From Staphylotrichum longicolle (Eukaryota > Ascomycota > Sordariomycetes > Sordariales > Chaetomiaceae): a stretch of DNA of 64,000 bases. The DNA lies in NCBI GenBank assembly GCA_019096155.1, contig JAHCVI010000005.1, forward strand, positions 3,482,468-3,546,467, given 5' to 3'. The number at the start of each line of letters is the position of its first letter. Positions within the stretch are counted from its first letter, which is position 1. A program made the translations under genes and the position numbers. Below the pieces are notes generated by a model that saw only the letters and a list, made by a program, of their open reading frames with translations, was not told the DNA's origin and searched no databases. This document shows positions 24,200 through 34,545 of this stretch, one piece after another.

Positions 24200-24574
24200 A
24201 GCAATCCGGAACATGGCGCTGAGACAAAACCGTTGGTGGAATTAAATCATTCAGCTTTTTAGACTGGATACCACAGAGTCTAAAGAGATGTTTGATCGTT
24301 GATCGTTGATTCATTTTCAGCATGTGAAGGTTTAGGTAGCTCAGTGTGGCAACGGACAGCCGTCCATCACTGCAACGGAGACTAAAACACTTTGCCCACT
24401 CTCCTCCTCTCTCGGCAAACATCAAGTTTCCTATTTACCGATTTTAGAGACAAGTGGCAACAGGAATTGTTCAACTCTCGAGAATCATCACCTGCATCAC
24501 GTGATCCCCTCCTCGGCTCCTTGGTGTCCTGTGCTTGCGACCTCCAACTTGCAACATCGCCATCCTGCCTGGTC
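24200..24574. other. Intergenic: Mre11 to TAF10
   Basis: 375 bp, relatively AT-rich after the Mre11 stop, with a short tandem gatcgtt repeat near 24294-24308. No coding sequence recognised. Confidence 0.5.
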
Positions 24575-25284
24575 ATGAAGTCGTCACCTACCATCTCGTC
24601 CACAATGGCAGCAAATCCTCCGACAGAGAACGCAGAACAGACGGCTGCGCCAACGGCAGGCCCGAACGGCACGCAGCCAACTGGCGATGCGACTAGCGCC
24701 GACGCGACAGCCCCAGTGCCGCCGCCCGTGCAGGAGCCCCGGCTGCCGACGCGCAAAGATGCGTCGCTCAAGGAGTTTCTCAACAAGATGGACGATTACG
24801 CACCGATTGTACGCTGGCCCGCAGATCTAACCATCTTTTTCAAGCAGATGTACTGACGAAAACCCCCACCTCTCAGATCCCCGACGCCGTCACCAACTAC
24901 TACATGACACGCGCAGGCTTCCCGCCGCCGCCGCAGACCGACCAACGGCTCGCGCGGCTCCTCGCGCTGGCGACGCAAAAGTTCATCGCCGACATCGCTG
25001 CCGACGCCTACCAATACAGTCGGATCCGCGCGAGCAACACCAACGCCAACAACCCGATGGGCAACCTCGGCGCGGCCGCGGGATTCCCCATCCCCGGGCA
25101 GCCGACGGGGCAGCCTGGCAATAAGGACCAGGGCCGCGGCGGGCCGCTGGGAATCCAGCGCCCCGGGTATGGCGGGGGTGGGCAGGGCGGCAGCCAGAAC
25201 CGCACGGTGCTGACCATGGAGGATCTGGGCATGGCGGTCGGCGAGTTTGGTGTCAACGTCAAGCGGAGCGAGTTTTACCGTTGA
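24575..25284 (+). CDS. taf10: TFIID/SAGA subunit TAF10
   Basis: Exons 24575-24808 and 24877-25284 (intron 68 nt) encode 213 residues, or 203 from a second in-frame ATG at 24605. The N-terminus is Ala/Pro/Thr-rich and disordered. The histone-fold domain is split by the intron at DYAPI/IPDAVTNYYMTRAGF and continues with RLARLLALATQKFIADIAADAYQYSRIR, the hallmark TAF10 alpha2 helix. A Gly/Gln-rich insert follows. The C-terminal LTMEDLGMAVGEFGVNVKRSEFYR is the typical end of TAF10 (last helix and KRPEFYR-like tail). TAF10 pairs with TAF3 or TAF8 in TFIID and with Spt7 in SAGA. Confidence 0.92.
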
Positions 25285-25897
25285 GATGGGGCCAATTTTC
25301 TTTTCCTTGCGCATTCGAGGGGATATTCAGACACTGGCTTTTGGGTGGGGCGGAAGGGTTGACACGGTTACTGGAGGGAGGGACAGGTGGTTGGCGTCAA
25401 ATTGTCCCCCTCGCAGCATTCGCATTATCTTGGGCCGGTTGGCCGTCCGGGGTGCTACATATCTTTGCCCAACGGGATACGGCGTTATAGGCAAGCTTTC
25501 GGCGTTTGGGTTCTCAAGAGTGGAGGTGTCACTGATCAAGCAACTCTCGACAAACTCGGTAGTTTGGTGTGGTAATAGGTACAGCAAACTGTTCTTTGTG
25601 TTCTCAATGGCGATCTACTCTCTTGACATTCCTCCCATTCTTCCCGATGGTGCCCTTCCGCGGCATGGGGTTCAATATGGGTAGCCGTCTTGATCCACTG
25701 CAGGTAGCAGCCACCGCTTTCACCTCACGATGTCACGGCTCCGTGGGCACTGATCCTGGGGCTGGAGCACATGTGCTCACTTCGTGGCCTCGTATTGTTA
25801 CAAATGATGTACATCACAGCAGCGCAGAGTCCCTCCTTTCCGGGGTCCCCTTCCTGTGGTCCGGGTATCTTGCGTCTTGCTTCACCGAGCGTCTTCC
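25285..25897. other. Intergenic between convergent TAF10 and uS19m
   Basis: 613 bp holding the 3' UTRs of two convergent genes. I see no further gene. Confidence 0.5.
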
Positions 25898-26548
25898 TTA
25901 TTTCCTGTTCCAGATAAAGGTCTTCCGTGTCCTGCAGTAACCGGTTCGTCAGCGGGCGCGTTCCTTGGAAGATTCCAGAAGACGAACAGGGAGTGGCATA
26001 CGGAGAGAATTCGCCGAGCTTGTGGCCCACCATCTCCTCGGTAATGGTCACGTCATGGTAGACCTTGCCGTTGTGCACCTGGAATTTGAGGCCGACGAAG
26101 TTGGGCAGGATGGTTGCTGATCGCGCCTGGGTGCGGATGGGGGCAACCCTCTTTCCGGGCTCGGGGCGCACGATTGGGAGTCTAAAGAGCGCAGTTCGTC
26201 AGAGCGGCTCGGTCGGGCGGGTGGAGGGAACGGTCGCAGGGTTGGGAAACCGGGGCTTGGGAGGAAGGTGGGTGTTGGCAGCAGGCTGAGGGGGGTTCTT
26301 ACGGCACAATGTGCGGTCCTGGACACAACAGTTAGCCATGGCGGTCTATGATGGGAGCCGGCAGTGGCCGAACGGAAGAAAGCAGGCGCTGGCAGGGCAG
26401 GACAAGCCCACGACGGGACAAGGCTCCCCAAATCGCAGGCCGAAGCACAAAGCCTGAATGGAGCAAAGAACAATGCGAGACGGAGGAATTGAGGGAGCAC
26501 ATTACCTTTCCAGACCGACCGCTTCAGCAAACACCGTGTGGGCTGCAT
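25898..26548 (-). CDS. rsm19: Mitochondrial small-subunit ribosomal protein uS19m (Rsm19)
   Basis: Four exons, 26548-26506, 26318-26303, 26181-26002 and 25931-25898, encode 90 residues, about the size of yeast Rsm19. Exon 2 is only 16 nt and is needed to keep the family sequence continuous: MQPTRCLLKRSVWKG, then PHIVPLPI, then PGKRVAPIRTQARSATILP. The uS19 core follows (FVGLKFQVHNGKVYHDVTITEEMVGHKLGEFSP), and the last exon supplies TRKTFIWNRK. It binds mitochondrial 12S/15S-type rRNA in the head of the small subunit. Introns are 187, 121 and 70 nt, so introns exceed coding sequence in this small gene. No cleavable mitochondrial presequence is obvious beyond the basic start. Convergent with TAF10. 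Confidence 0.93.
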
Positions 26549-27957
26549 GATGGGCAGACGCAAGCACAACACAGCACAACACACAAGACTCGCGATGTCG
26601 CAAACCAAGTCGACTTCGGGAGCACGGCCGCGGTGGAGAGGCACAGCGGCCGGCGAACAAATTATCGACAGGGTTCGCGACAGAAAGAGTGGGTCAACGG
26701 AGTCACGTGTAAATCACGTTGTCACTGGCTTTACACAGTACACAGTAGCATTTCAGGACACAATAAAGTCGGTTTACATGACACTGCCCTTCTTCAGTCA
26801 ACAGTCGATACCGCCACAGACAATGTTTCTAAAAAGACATTCTTTACACAGTAATGCATATCAGTTCCGGCTTGGGTCCGTATACCTTAGGTCTCCAGGA
26901 GATGGGCGATTCGCTCGGACCTCCAATGCCAGAGCAAGCACGCGCTTTGCTCTTTTGCGATGGATTTCGACCGTTTTCAAGTCAACAAATGCGCAGGGCT
27001 CAAAACTCAAGCACTCCAGGTCAATGTACTGTGTAGTGTCTTTGCCGCCCTAGTGTTACAAAGCTGCACCAATGAAATACGTGTATGTGCAGCCTGAGAA
27101 GAGTCTCGCAGGACGTTGTCAATCCACGGCTTGCTCCGAAGTCAAGGCTTTTGCTTCTCTTCACAAGATGCAGCTTGTTCTCTACGTGGCAAGCGTGTGC
27201 TGGGGCTCCCCGTTGTTGCGAGAGCCGGCGGCATCATCTCGGCTGCTTGTGAACGCCGTCTGTCGTCAACCACCATCACCTCCACTCTCTAACTTACAAA
27301 CAACCAACTCGACGTGGAGAACCAAGCTCGAGCTCCCGCACAGCTATCGTTCTCCCACCCGCCTCGCCGTTCCTTTGCGTTGCTATCCACAGCATGTCCG
27401 ACTCGTCACCGGGCAGGGCTGCCCTGTCTCGGCTCGGTTGCTTCCACGCCCATGACAGATCATGATCTGCATGCAGCAGACATCTCAGATTGTTGATATC
27501 CTCTGTATCAAACTTCAGGGCAGGATTCCCTTCTCGGTGGTGGTGTTGGCACCCGTCAGTCTTGCCGCAACGTCTGTGCCCCCGCTTAGACACCCACACT
27601 CACACCGCCAGCCATGCTTGCCGAGAGGTATCTGTGCCTGGTCACGGATAGACATGAGGCATGTGCTTTGGACATCAACGGAAGAAGAAAGTCAACTTCT
27701 TTGGACGACATCCCAACTCACAGGGTCACTTCCAAGACCACTTCCGAACAACTGTCCCCAGTTTCGCCCCTAAGGCTCCATCCCAGCCTGCCGAGTCCAG
27801 CAGGAGGCTCTGAGCACACCCACGGGCCAGTTAGGTCTGGCAGTTTTAGACATGTGGCTCCGAGGGACGCTGTTTGTAGATAAATCTTGGGGCAGTCTCC
27901 GTCAGATGGCACTGCTGTCTCTGCCGCTCAGACTCGCAATGTTGCTCAGTTACCACC
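26549..27957. other. Intergenic: uS19m 5' side to the Zn2Cys6 regulator
   Basis: About 1.4 kb upstream of both neighbours (divergent). Only short open stretches with no protein-like features. It probably contains the promoter and 5' leader of the transcription factor. Confidence 0.45.
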
Positions 27958-30893
27958 ATGCCGCGTCAACACCTGACCCCAAATGCTTGTCTCGTCTGTC
28001 GAAGAAAGCGGACAAAGGTATGCCTTTTGTTTTTTGGCCGTCTATGATGCAGTTCGGCGAAGCACGTTCTTTGGCGTTCCTTATCCCCACTCAGGGGCCA
28101 TTTGAACGACACGTCTAGCCGGGTTTCTAAGCCCATTGGCTGACCCGACTTGCTCTCCAGTGCGATGGCCAGCTACCCTGCCGCAGGTGCAGATCAAGGG
28201 GAGAGGAATGCGCGTACGAAGACAAGAAGTGGAGAACCAAAGACCACTTGAGATCCGAGATCGAGAGGCTGCGGACTGAGCAGCGCCAGGGACACGCCCT
28301 CCTCCGAGCTCTCACCAACGACGATCCAGAACGCTGGGACACGGTACTGGACCGTATGCGTGCTGGCGATCCTCCAGAGACCATTGCGGAATCCATACTT
28401 GCTCATTCGTCTGGGCGTCCGCCCGGAACCATTCGCCAGCCACCCAACGCCTTCGTCAACAATACAACCTCTGCTCAGGGCCTTCATGCTACAAATACCT
28501 TTGGTGTAAGAAGCAGTCCTGCTTTTGGGCAGCCCATATACCCGTTCTCCGGCCCGTTTCGAAGCAATCTCTCGGCCAGCACCGCTCCCCTGAGAAGGTT
28601 CTCGCTCCCATCCCCCCTCAATGCTGGACAGCCACCCATGGGCCCACCATACACTCCAGGATTGTGCGATCCGCAACTCAACTTTCCTCGACGCCAACAC
28701 TTTCCACCGCCTACGGAGACTCTGGGGCGCCCCAGTTCAGACATTTGGACCAGGGTCACCTCGGACGCTCGCCTCGTTGACCGGCTTCTGACCAAGTTCT
28801 TTGCCAGCTCGCTGCCCTATCTTTCCCTCGTGTCACAGCAGCATTTTATGCAAGCTTTCCGGGAAGGAAACCGCAGATATTGCTCCGAGGCTTTGGTGAA
28901 CGCCATTTTGGGCATGGCTTGCAAAGTCGCCACAACGACTTCTCAGCTGGTCTCCAGGGTCAGTTTCGGAGATGCCTTTATGGGGGAAGCAAAGGCCCTT
29001 CTAGCAAGGGAGCCAGACTATGTCAATCTCCCCTGTATCCAAGCACTGGGAATCCTGGCCTTGGCTGAGATGGCCCGGGGGAACGAGGAAGAAGCCAACG
29101 ATCTCGCCCGCGAGTCCGTCGGGGCATGTATCCGCTTCCTCCTACAGACGCAACAGCCGAGCCCCAGTCATGATGACGATTTCAGAACGGTGCGAGCACT
29201 GGTCTACTGCGGAGGGTTCTCATTGACCCGGTGAGTGTTGCAGCTGCTAGGAACCGTGCCCTGCCCCCTTTTTGTTCTCGGCAACCGTCTCACAAAAGAC
29301 ACGATCCGCAGGCTTTTTAGGCTCCTCACGGGCGACCTTGAGCCCAAGAGCGGGCCATTGTTCATGAGAATATGTTCCGGTTCCGGAGAAGTGGGCGACG
29401 ATGCCCCTGAAGCACGCGTCGAGAGAGGTTCGTCAAACGTGAGCAACAAGACTTGCGGCGGCTGCAGCGCCTCTTCTTTTGCCGCCCATTCAATCTCACG
29501 CCTCTAGAAAAACCATCTAACTGACTGGTCAGGGATTTCTTTGCAAGTTCAGTTCTTCAACGAGTTGCAACACTGCCCTCCGCTTACCCGATTCATCTTC
29601 GAAGCCACCGAAGCGGCACACACCTTTTCGTCGTACCACTACTCCAGGGCCATGACGGCAGCTGACCTCGAGGCTGCCTTCAACAAGTGCCTTGCATCTC
29701 ACCGTCGAGCTGCCGAGTCTGGCACGCTTCACCCGGATGCCGGGCCTGATGCCCTTCTCGCCCAGTAAGAAGATCTTTCACCGCGCGCACACACAGAGCC
29801 AAGTTTCAGGAACCCCAGCCCTTTACTAGCCAGTATCACCAACCAAAATAATTTTGAAGACTGACACTGCGTCACTTTGATCTATAGAATATGGTATAAT
29901 TTCTGCTTGCTGAGCCTGCTCCGGCCGTTTGTCACGAGATCAGCCAGCCTTGTGGACGGCTTCCCCCCAAGCCTGTCCGGAGAGACGACGCCTCAAACTG
30001 TTTGCCGGGAGGCTTCCGAAGCTGTCATCACCCTGACCGGCACATACCAGGCATGCTACTCCTTGGAGTATCTCCCGCCGTTGCTTCCGTACATGGTATT
30101 TGCCGCTGTTCTCCATCAATTATCCCTGGCGACACCCACTCAGCCAGGGATGGTCGAATCCCTAAAGCCGGCATCACCAGAATCTGTACCAGGCCCATCA
30201 TACTCTTTCCCTGGCCGAAGATCAAGTTTTACTCAGATTGGCACACCCCTCTCTGTCGCAGTGCCCACAACTGGCACCCCAGGCCTCTCGTCCCCGGCTG
30301 TAGCCACGCAGATCCCAACGTCAACCCAGCGGAAGAACTCTACTCTTTCAACATCCACGACTTGCTTTTCCAATGATGAACAAACACGGAGAGACCGCAT
30401 CTGCAGCTTTATATCCAGCACCACCTCAGACATGGCCAGTTCGCCGTCGCCCGGAAGCCTGGACACCAAGACGGATGCACTGCCAACCTTCACCACGCGG
30501 CCCAATGACCTCGTCACTGTAGGGTTCCTACAGCTGGCAGCCATGGGGGCTCAGCATCCCGGAGCGGCCGAGGCTGCCAACTTGTTGCGCGCCGCACGGT
30601 CCCAGAGGGAGATGGGGGGACCCCTTCTTCCTCCGGGCGCCTTGTCGGATTCGTTGACTCCGCAGTCCGGCTCATTGGCCGATTTTCGTCTGCAGATATT
30701 TCCTGAACATGGTGCCGGATATCAAGTAGCCTCATCGAATCCGTTCCTAGGCCCAGCTTCCGTCCCCAGATTTGGACTCGGTGTCCCGTTGAAGATGACA
30801 GGCCCGCCCCCTGACAGTCCATCATTCGAACCCGGGCAACAGCCAGCTCCAAGCCTGCTTGGGAGTGATGCCTTAAAGCAACCAGCTTTATAA
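27958..30893 (+). CDS. Zn2Cys6 fungal transcription factor
   Basis: Proposed exons 27958-28017, 28161-29230, 29312-29427, 29533-29764 and 29888-30893 give 827 residues. The first intron splits the binuclear zinc cluster. Joined, the ligands are C11-x2-C14-x6-C21-x5-C27-x2-C30-x6-C37 with the basic RRKRTK between them. A short linker leads to a helix (HLRSEIERLRTEQRQ) that may be the dimerisation coiled coil. The middle region has features of the fungal-specific regulatory domain (LVDRLLTKFFASSLPYLSLVS; FFNELQHCPPLTRFIFEATEAAH; WYNFCLLSLLRPFVTRSASLVDG). The C-terminus is Ser/Pro-rich and may activate. The splice out of exon 3 (G|GTTCGT) is a weak donor; the alternative strong donor at 29440 does not keep phase, so that junction is uncertain and the gene could be damaged there. 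Its 3' end converges with the PDI-like gene 168 bp away. Confidence 0.8.
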
Positions 30894-31061
30894 AAGCGAG
30901 AGGTCACTGAACATATGCGACGGTGGGAAGAGCGGCGGTTTTGGTGCTAAGAAGGTCGTTGGCTGTAGGGCACTCTCATCCGCAATGCCCGAGAAGCCCA
31001 GTGTCTTCACTCTCTATCAGTACGACAACATGACCCCCATAATGTACGTAAAATGTCGCTT

Positions 31062-32465
31062 CTACAGCTCGTCGTGAGCCTGTTGTGATTCACGTTTACC
31101 CCCATGGTTCCCCGGTTGAAGTCTACCACTTGTTATATCATCCAAGAAGCCCTCGACGGCTGCAGCAGTAACTTTGCCGACCCTCAGAAACGGAAACAGG
31201 TCACCGGTGTTGGGATTCTCAAGAGCCAGCCCTGTCTTCTTGTCCGCTCCGAGGCCCACGGCTGCCAGCATGCCGGGATACTCAGTAGCGTCGGTTATAG
31301 TGAAGTGAAGAAACTCTGCGTACTTCTTAGCCAAAGGCCGCATCTCCTGTCTGTAAGCCTCCTTCTCGGCATCGGTCGTGGCAAAGTAGTGCACTATGCT
31401 CTTCCCAGTCTACACGGAAACATTAGCAAACTGAGCAAGTTACTGCGCAACCATACGGTTGGTTCACGCTTGGTCTTGCAGAATATACTGACTGATGTGT
31501 ACTGGGCCTCGTTTCGCCGAGTCATCTCGGGTATGAGAGGCTCCGCGCACGTCTTGATGAACTCCTCAAACGCTCCCACCAATGTCACATCGGACGCTAT
31601 GTGTTTCACGTCATCGACATTGTTGTAGCATACTAGGGTTGAAGTGTCACGAATCGGCGACGATACGAGAAAACTGTAGCGGTCGCGATACTGCTTTGCG
31701 AGTTCCCGGAACTGGTCGGAGAAATCCCAGTCATCCGGGTGAGGGTGGGCCACGAAGACGACGTCGTCCAGTAGCGTCATTGGACCCAAAGTATGCTTGT
31801 CGGCCTCGAGGAAGTAGGGGCGGAGCGCCCTGTGCAGAAACATGGCTATCCTGCAGTTGAAGGTGTCAGCTCGCGCTTGCCAACGCTGGCCCGGAACGGC
31901 TCATACTCCCTCGCTTTTCTAGCACCCCGGTACCGGTCCATCCGACCATCGCGGTGGTACAGCCTTACGGACGGGAACGAAACCACGTCAAGCTCCCCGC
32001 ACATCTTCGCGTGGGCCTGGCAGTCAAAGCTGACAATATTGTCATCGTGCTCTGCTTCTTGCAAAGCGAGCCACTCAGACCGAAGGTCGTTGCTGGGGTT
32101 GCTTGGATCATGATCAGCAACTGTTTCACGCACAGGATGAGCATCAGAAAGTCAATACGTACTGCGATGGCTACAAGGACAAGTTTCTTTCTATCAGCAG
32201 AAGCCGAGGATGAGTTCAAAATGGTGACCGGATGAGCCCCACGAACAAGAACTCACCAGGGTGACTGGCGTGCGGACAACAGTCAGCCAGAGTCTTGTGC
32301 TAACTGATATACGGAGAAATACTTACATGCAACCAAGGTATAAGCGCTGGAGTCGAGGGCGTCTTGGAGCTGCGATGACCTGACATGGTTCCAAGCTGAC
32401 ACGTTGTCCACCAGGTAGCCCACCAGACTGAATGCCCAAAGTCTCCGCATTGTGAGTGTTTTCAT
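31062..32465 (-). CDS. PDI-like ER-lumenal thioredoxin-fold protein with HDEL, no CxxC
   Basis: Exons 32465-32327, 32120-31907, 31850-31493 and 31409-31062 (introns 206, 56 and 83 nt) encode 352 residues. A signal peptide (MKTLTMRRLWAFSLVGYLVDNVSA) and a C-terminal HDEL (residues 349-352) place it in the ER lumen. The first thioredoxin-like domain shows TLVAF then SEWLALQE, FDCQAHAKMC, DVVSFPSVRLYHRDGRMDRYRG. The usual CGHC is absent; the only nearby Cys pair is C80 and C87, not a CxxC. Two further domains follow, resembling the non-catalytic b and b' folds (VSSPIRDTSTLVCYNN; GLALENPNTGDLFPF). It is shorter than a full a-b-b'-a' PDI. Likely a binding or retention partner rather than an oxidoreductase. 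ATG 32450 is an alternative start; ATG 32552 would put the signal peptide internally. Divergent from the hydroxylase gene. Confidence 0.85.
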
Positions 32466-32787
32466 CTTCCGTCCGTAGAGGCCGCTCAGCATATGACAAC
32501 TGGAATACCTGCAATGAGTCTGCTTGAGTTTTTCAATACTCGGGTCACGCATCCCTTGCCAAGCAAAGGACAGGTTGCGGCTGTTTCGCGTTGCGTGTCT
32601 TGAGGATCCGGTTTAGCCGAGCCTGCCCTCTCGGCCAAAGAACCACACCCGGCTAATAACATGGACGAAAGTATATAGACCCCATGGGTTCCAAGTTACT
32701 CCACCTCGACTGGAGACAGGGCGCACAACGCCACCGCCGACTTCTGCCTTGTGTTCCAGCCAGCTCCGACGGACAAGGGACGTAAAA
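32466..32787. promoter_or_regulatory. Shared 322-bp bidirectional promoter with CCG-N12-CGG palindrome
   Basis: Lies between the two divergent start codons. It contains the perfect 6-bp inverted repeat gccgag (32616-32621) and ctcggc (32630-32635), reading CCG-N12-CGG, an everted triplet arrangement that Zn2Cys6 dimers can bind. A TATA-like gtatatag (about 32669-32676) faces the hydroxylase gene. The regulatory role is inference. Confidence 0.45.
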
Positions 32788-33637
32788 ATGAAAATGCCAC
32801 CTATTTCGGCATGCGTGGCCGTGACGCTTGCGCAACTCGCCTTTGGTTCCCAGTCATCTGGGGAGAGGGGAGATGTGACTTGCGAGCACCCTGCCTACAG
32901 AGTCCATATCATGTCTTCCGAACCCCTAGTCATGTACATCAGGAACTTTCTCACCGAGGACGAGCGAAGACATTTGTTAGACGCTAGGTGCGTGTTCTCG
33001 TAGTACGTTCCACAACATATGGACAATGCTAACAATGACACTGGCGCGTAGCGAAGGCCAGTTTAGACACTCGGCTGTAGCTGATGGCAAGCGCGGGACG
33101 CGGCGAACATCGCAATCAGCATACGTGGCTCGCGATCATGTCGTCAAATGCATCGAGGAGCGAGCTCTCTCTGTCCAGGGATACGATGTTCCGTCATCCC
33201 ACCTCGAGCCCCTGCAGCTCGTAAAGTATGCGCCCGAGGAGGAGTACCACTTTCACACCGACTGGTTCGCCGACCCGGCCTACACCCTTCCCGTCAACGG
33301 AGGCAACAGGGTGTCCAGCTTCTTTGCCTATGTCTATACCCGCAACGATACCACCGGCGGCGGGACAAACTTTCCACTGCTGGATGCGCCAGTGGACCAA
33401 CGTTGGTGTGATATTGTTGACTGCGACGAACCGTGGGATCGTGGTCTGACGTTCCGCCCGGTAGCAGGAAATGCTATATACTGGGAAAACCTGAGATCGG
33501 ACAGAAGGTCTGGCAACTACAAGGCGCTGCATGCGGGACTTCCGTTAAGCAGTGGGGAAAAGGTTGGGCTCAACATATGGACAAGGCAAGCACCACTTAG
33601 CGAAGAGGCGAGAAGCTACATGACGTATCCTATATAG
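32788..33637 (+). CDS. Prolyl-4-hydroxylase-type 2-oxoglutarate/Fe(II) oxygenase
   Basis: Exons 32788-32987 and 33052-33637 (intron 64 nt) encode 261 residues. A signal peptide is visible (MKMPPISACVAVTLAQLAFG). The P4H-alpha catalytic domain follows: EPLVMYIRNFLTEDERRHLLD, then EPLQLVKYAPEEEYHFHTDWF with the iron ligands H135 and D137. GGGTNFPLL, the distal iron ligand H227 (ALHAG) and the 2-oxoglutarate-binding K237 (SGEKVGLNIWTR) complete the site, so it appears catalytically intact. The reaction would be 4-hydroxylation of a prolyl (or similar) residue in the secretory pathway using O2, 2-oxoglutarate, Fe(II) and ascorbate. It has no HDEL/KDEL. It is divergent from the HDEL-bearing PDI-like gene and borders the repeat island, whose first element starts 23 bp after the stop. 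Confidence 0.9.
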
Positions 33638-33660
33638 TGGTATGTGATCGCTACTAACGA

Positions 33661-34545
33661 ACCTCTCTTTTTTTTTGCTTCGCCGACCGTACTATGGGAA
33701 GTAGTCCAATCGGCCCAAAAACAGTACCTTTGGAAAGCTCTCGAAAAGTTCTATCTACCTAAACCTGTTGGGGGGAGTAGTGTGATTGGAGTATATTACA
33801 CCTAGAAGCCTCAAGGCTATCGGTTCGAATCTAGCCTACCTTGTCCATTTTCCAAGCCTTGGCTAGTTTAGGAAAATGTCATACTAACTACGAAGGGCGC
33901 TTTTCCGAGGTATAACCGTCGTCTCAGAGGTTAGAGGATTAGGTCCCCTCTAGCTAAATAACAAACTAGAATAAACCGCGTATCTCAGAGCGGATAAATC
34001 AAAGGGCGGAGGAGCTAGGACTAAGCACTAATATAAAACCTAGAGTTGTATCGCTAGCTTAAAAAAGTGGCTATTGTAAAGTGCTAGCCTTATAGCATCT
34101 ATAGATAAATGTATAATGTTTTATTTAACTATCTTAAAGAAAGAGTGGAGCACTTGGTGGTGTGGTGCCCCGACCCACCGCTACAGAGGCCGTGGGAGCA
34201 ACGGCAAATTCGGTCACATAGGGACCTACAGACTGTTTTTCGGGGGGTCCCTGGGAATATTCGGCTTGTTCGGCAGGTTCTGGGTTGGCTAATGGACTCT
34301 GGTCGACTACTAGAGTATAGGCTAGCTAGAAAGCTAGACCTAGAAATGGTGGAAGGCTAGGCCCAGAGGCTAACACAGGGCCTCCGTTCTATTGTATTAT
34401 ACTGGATTCGCATTGTGGCTTCAGAAGAGTGGACGGAGGTTTTTACCCGGCCTATACGGTATGGTTTCCTCTGTACATAGCTAAGTAGAAGGACCGGCAC
34501 GCCCTCGGGCATATCGGTGTATGAAAATCTATCTATTTATCTTAT
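33661..34545 (+). mobile_element. Composite with LINE 5' and 3' ends around a tRNA-like core
   Basis: 33661-33773 matches the first about 110 bp of the 45.4-51.0 kb LINE (poly-T, then gcttcgccgacc), in plus orientation. 34144-34545 matches its last about 400 bp, ending in the same tcggtgtatgaaaatctatctat tail type. Between them the LINE body is replaced by about 370 bp of other sequence that begins with a tRNA-like stretch. This could be a non-autonomous derivative that kept both LINE termini, or two separate nested fragments. Confidence 0.6.
33775..33850 (+). repeat. tRNA-derived (SINE-like) segment, decayed
   Basis: An A-box-like tagtgtgattgg (about 33778) is followed 43 nt later by ggttcgaatct (33821-33831), a near-perfect RNA polymerase III B box whose last base fits a C-to-T change. 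The acceptor stem cannot be paired, so this is not a working tRNA gene. Confidence 0.35.

Noticed and set aside
33775..33850. Functional tRNA gene
   Set aside because: A and B boxes are recognisable but the acceptor and anticodon stems do not pair; treated as a decayed tRNA-derived segment.
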